A program made the position numbers and the translations under genes. From the NCBI GenBank assembly GCA_002392275.1, contig DGGQ01000137.1, positions 1 through 5,047 on the forward strand: a stretch of DNA of 5,047 nucleotides. The letters run 5' to 3'. This DNA comes from Treponema sp. UBA3870. GTDB taxonomy: Bacteria; Spirochaetota; Spirochaetia; Treponematales; Treponemataceae. The first letter of the stretch is position 1. Every line of letters begins with the position of its first letter. Below, piece by piece: positions 4,918 to 5,047 of this stretch. Under the pieces are notes generated by a model that did no database searches, was not told the origin of the DNA, and was given only the letters and a program-made list of their open reading frames with translations.

Positions 4918-5047
4918 TCGCCATTTTTCAAGATGTTTCTCAATTCTGGAAAATGTCAGATTCAGAATAAGGCTGATAATAACATAGATTACAAGGGCCA
5001 CAAGATAGGGTTCCAGATAATGACCTGAAAAAGTTCCCACGGCATTG
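4915..5047 (-). CDS. Amino acid ABC transporter permease, C-terminal fragment (5' end beyond the window)
   Basis: Only the last 43 residues are visible, ending at TAA 4917-4915. They read GTFSGHYLEPYLVALVIYVI, a long hydrophobic helix, then a charged tail with SRIEKHLEKW. The YLVALVIYVIISL helix followed by an R-E-basic-W tail is the usual end of HisM/GlnP-type permeases. Its position immediately before another permease and the ATPase supports this. The rest of the gene, and probably a periplasmic or lipoprotein substrate-binding protein, should lie to the right of the window. Confidence 0.8.
   Translation of the reverse strand, partial: NAVGTFSGHYLEPYLVALVIYVIISLILNLTFSRIEKHLEKWR

Noticed and set aside
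4905..4943. Longer start for the second permease at 4943
   Set aside because: It would overlap the upstream permease, while the ATG at 4904 has an ideal ribosome binding site.
1..5047. CRISPR array, insertion sequence, rRNA or tRNA gene
   Set aside because: No regularly spaced repeats, transposase motifs, terminal repeats or RNA gene signatures were seen.

Overview
All recognisable genes in this window lie on the minus strand, so transcription runs from position 5047 towards position 1. The DNA is AT-rich, with long A/T runs and good AGGAG-type ribosome binding sites. A nitrogenase-like component 1 protein, a NifX-type protein, a DinF/NorM-like MATE exporter and a polar amino acid ABC importer suggest an anaerobic bacterium. 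A Treponema-like spirochaete or a low-GC clostridium both fit. I lean weakly to the spirochaete and cannot prove either from this window.

Layout, in order of transcription. (1) 5047-4915: C-terminal end of an amino acid ABC permease, entering from the right edge. (2) 4904-4197: a second, complete permease of the same family. (3) 4166-3384: the transporter ATPase. (4) 3376-2021: a 12-helix MATE exporter starting 7 bases after the ATPase. These four form one tightly packed operon. (5) 2020-1812: a regulatory spacer holding a good sigma-70-type promoter whose -35 box sits in the centre of a perfect 8-bp-arm inverted repeat, a strong operator candidate. (6) 1811-1413: a NifX/NafY-type cofactor-binding protein with a Cys/Gly-rich insert. 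(7) 1412-1086: 327 bases with no recognisable gene, but rich in competing inverted repeats and unusually open in one frame. (8) 1085-1: a nitrogenase component 1 (NifD/NifE-fold) protein, cut by the left edge.

The component 1 protein is the most interesting item. It keeps the three Cys expected for the P-cluster or equivalent Fe-S site, and the Cys that in NifD anchors the FeMo cofactor. It lacks the NifD residues equivalent to Gln191 and His195, which are replaced by Cys and Phe. It is therefore unlikely to be a Mo-nitrogenase catalytic subunit. It is more likely one of the uncharacterised nitrogenase-like reductases, or a NifE-type scaffold. The NifX-type gene just upstream suggests an iron-sulfur cofactor is handled locally. 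A working idea, inference only, is that the importer brings in an amino-acid-like (perhaps sulfur-containing) compound, the nitrogenase-like enzyme reduces it, and the MATE pump exports a product or by-product. The partner subunits (NifH-like reductase, NifK/N-like subunit, NifB) are not visible and would have to lie beyond the left edge or elsewhere.
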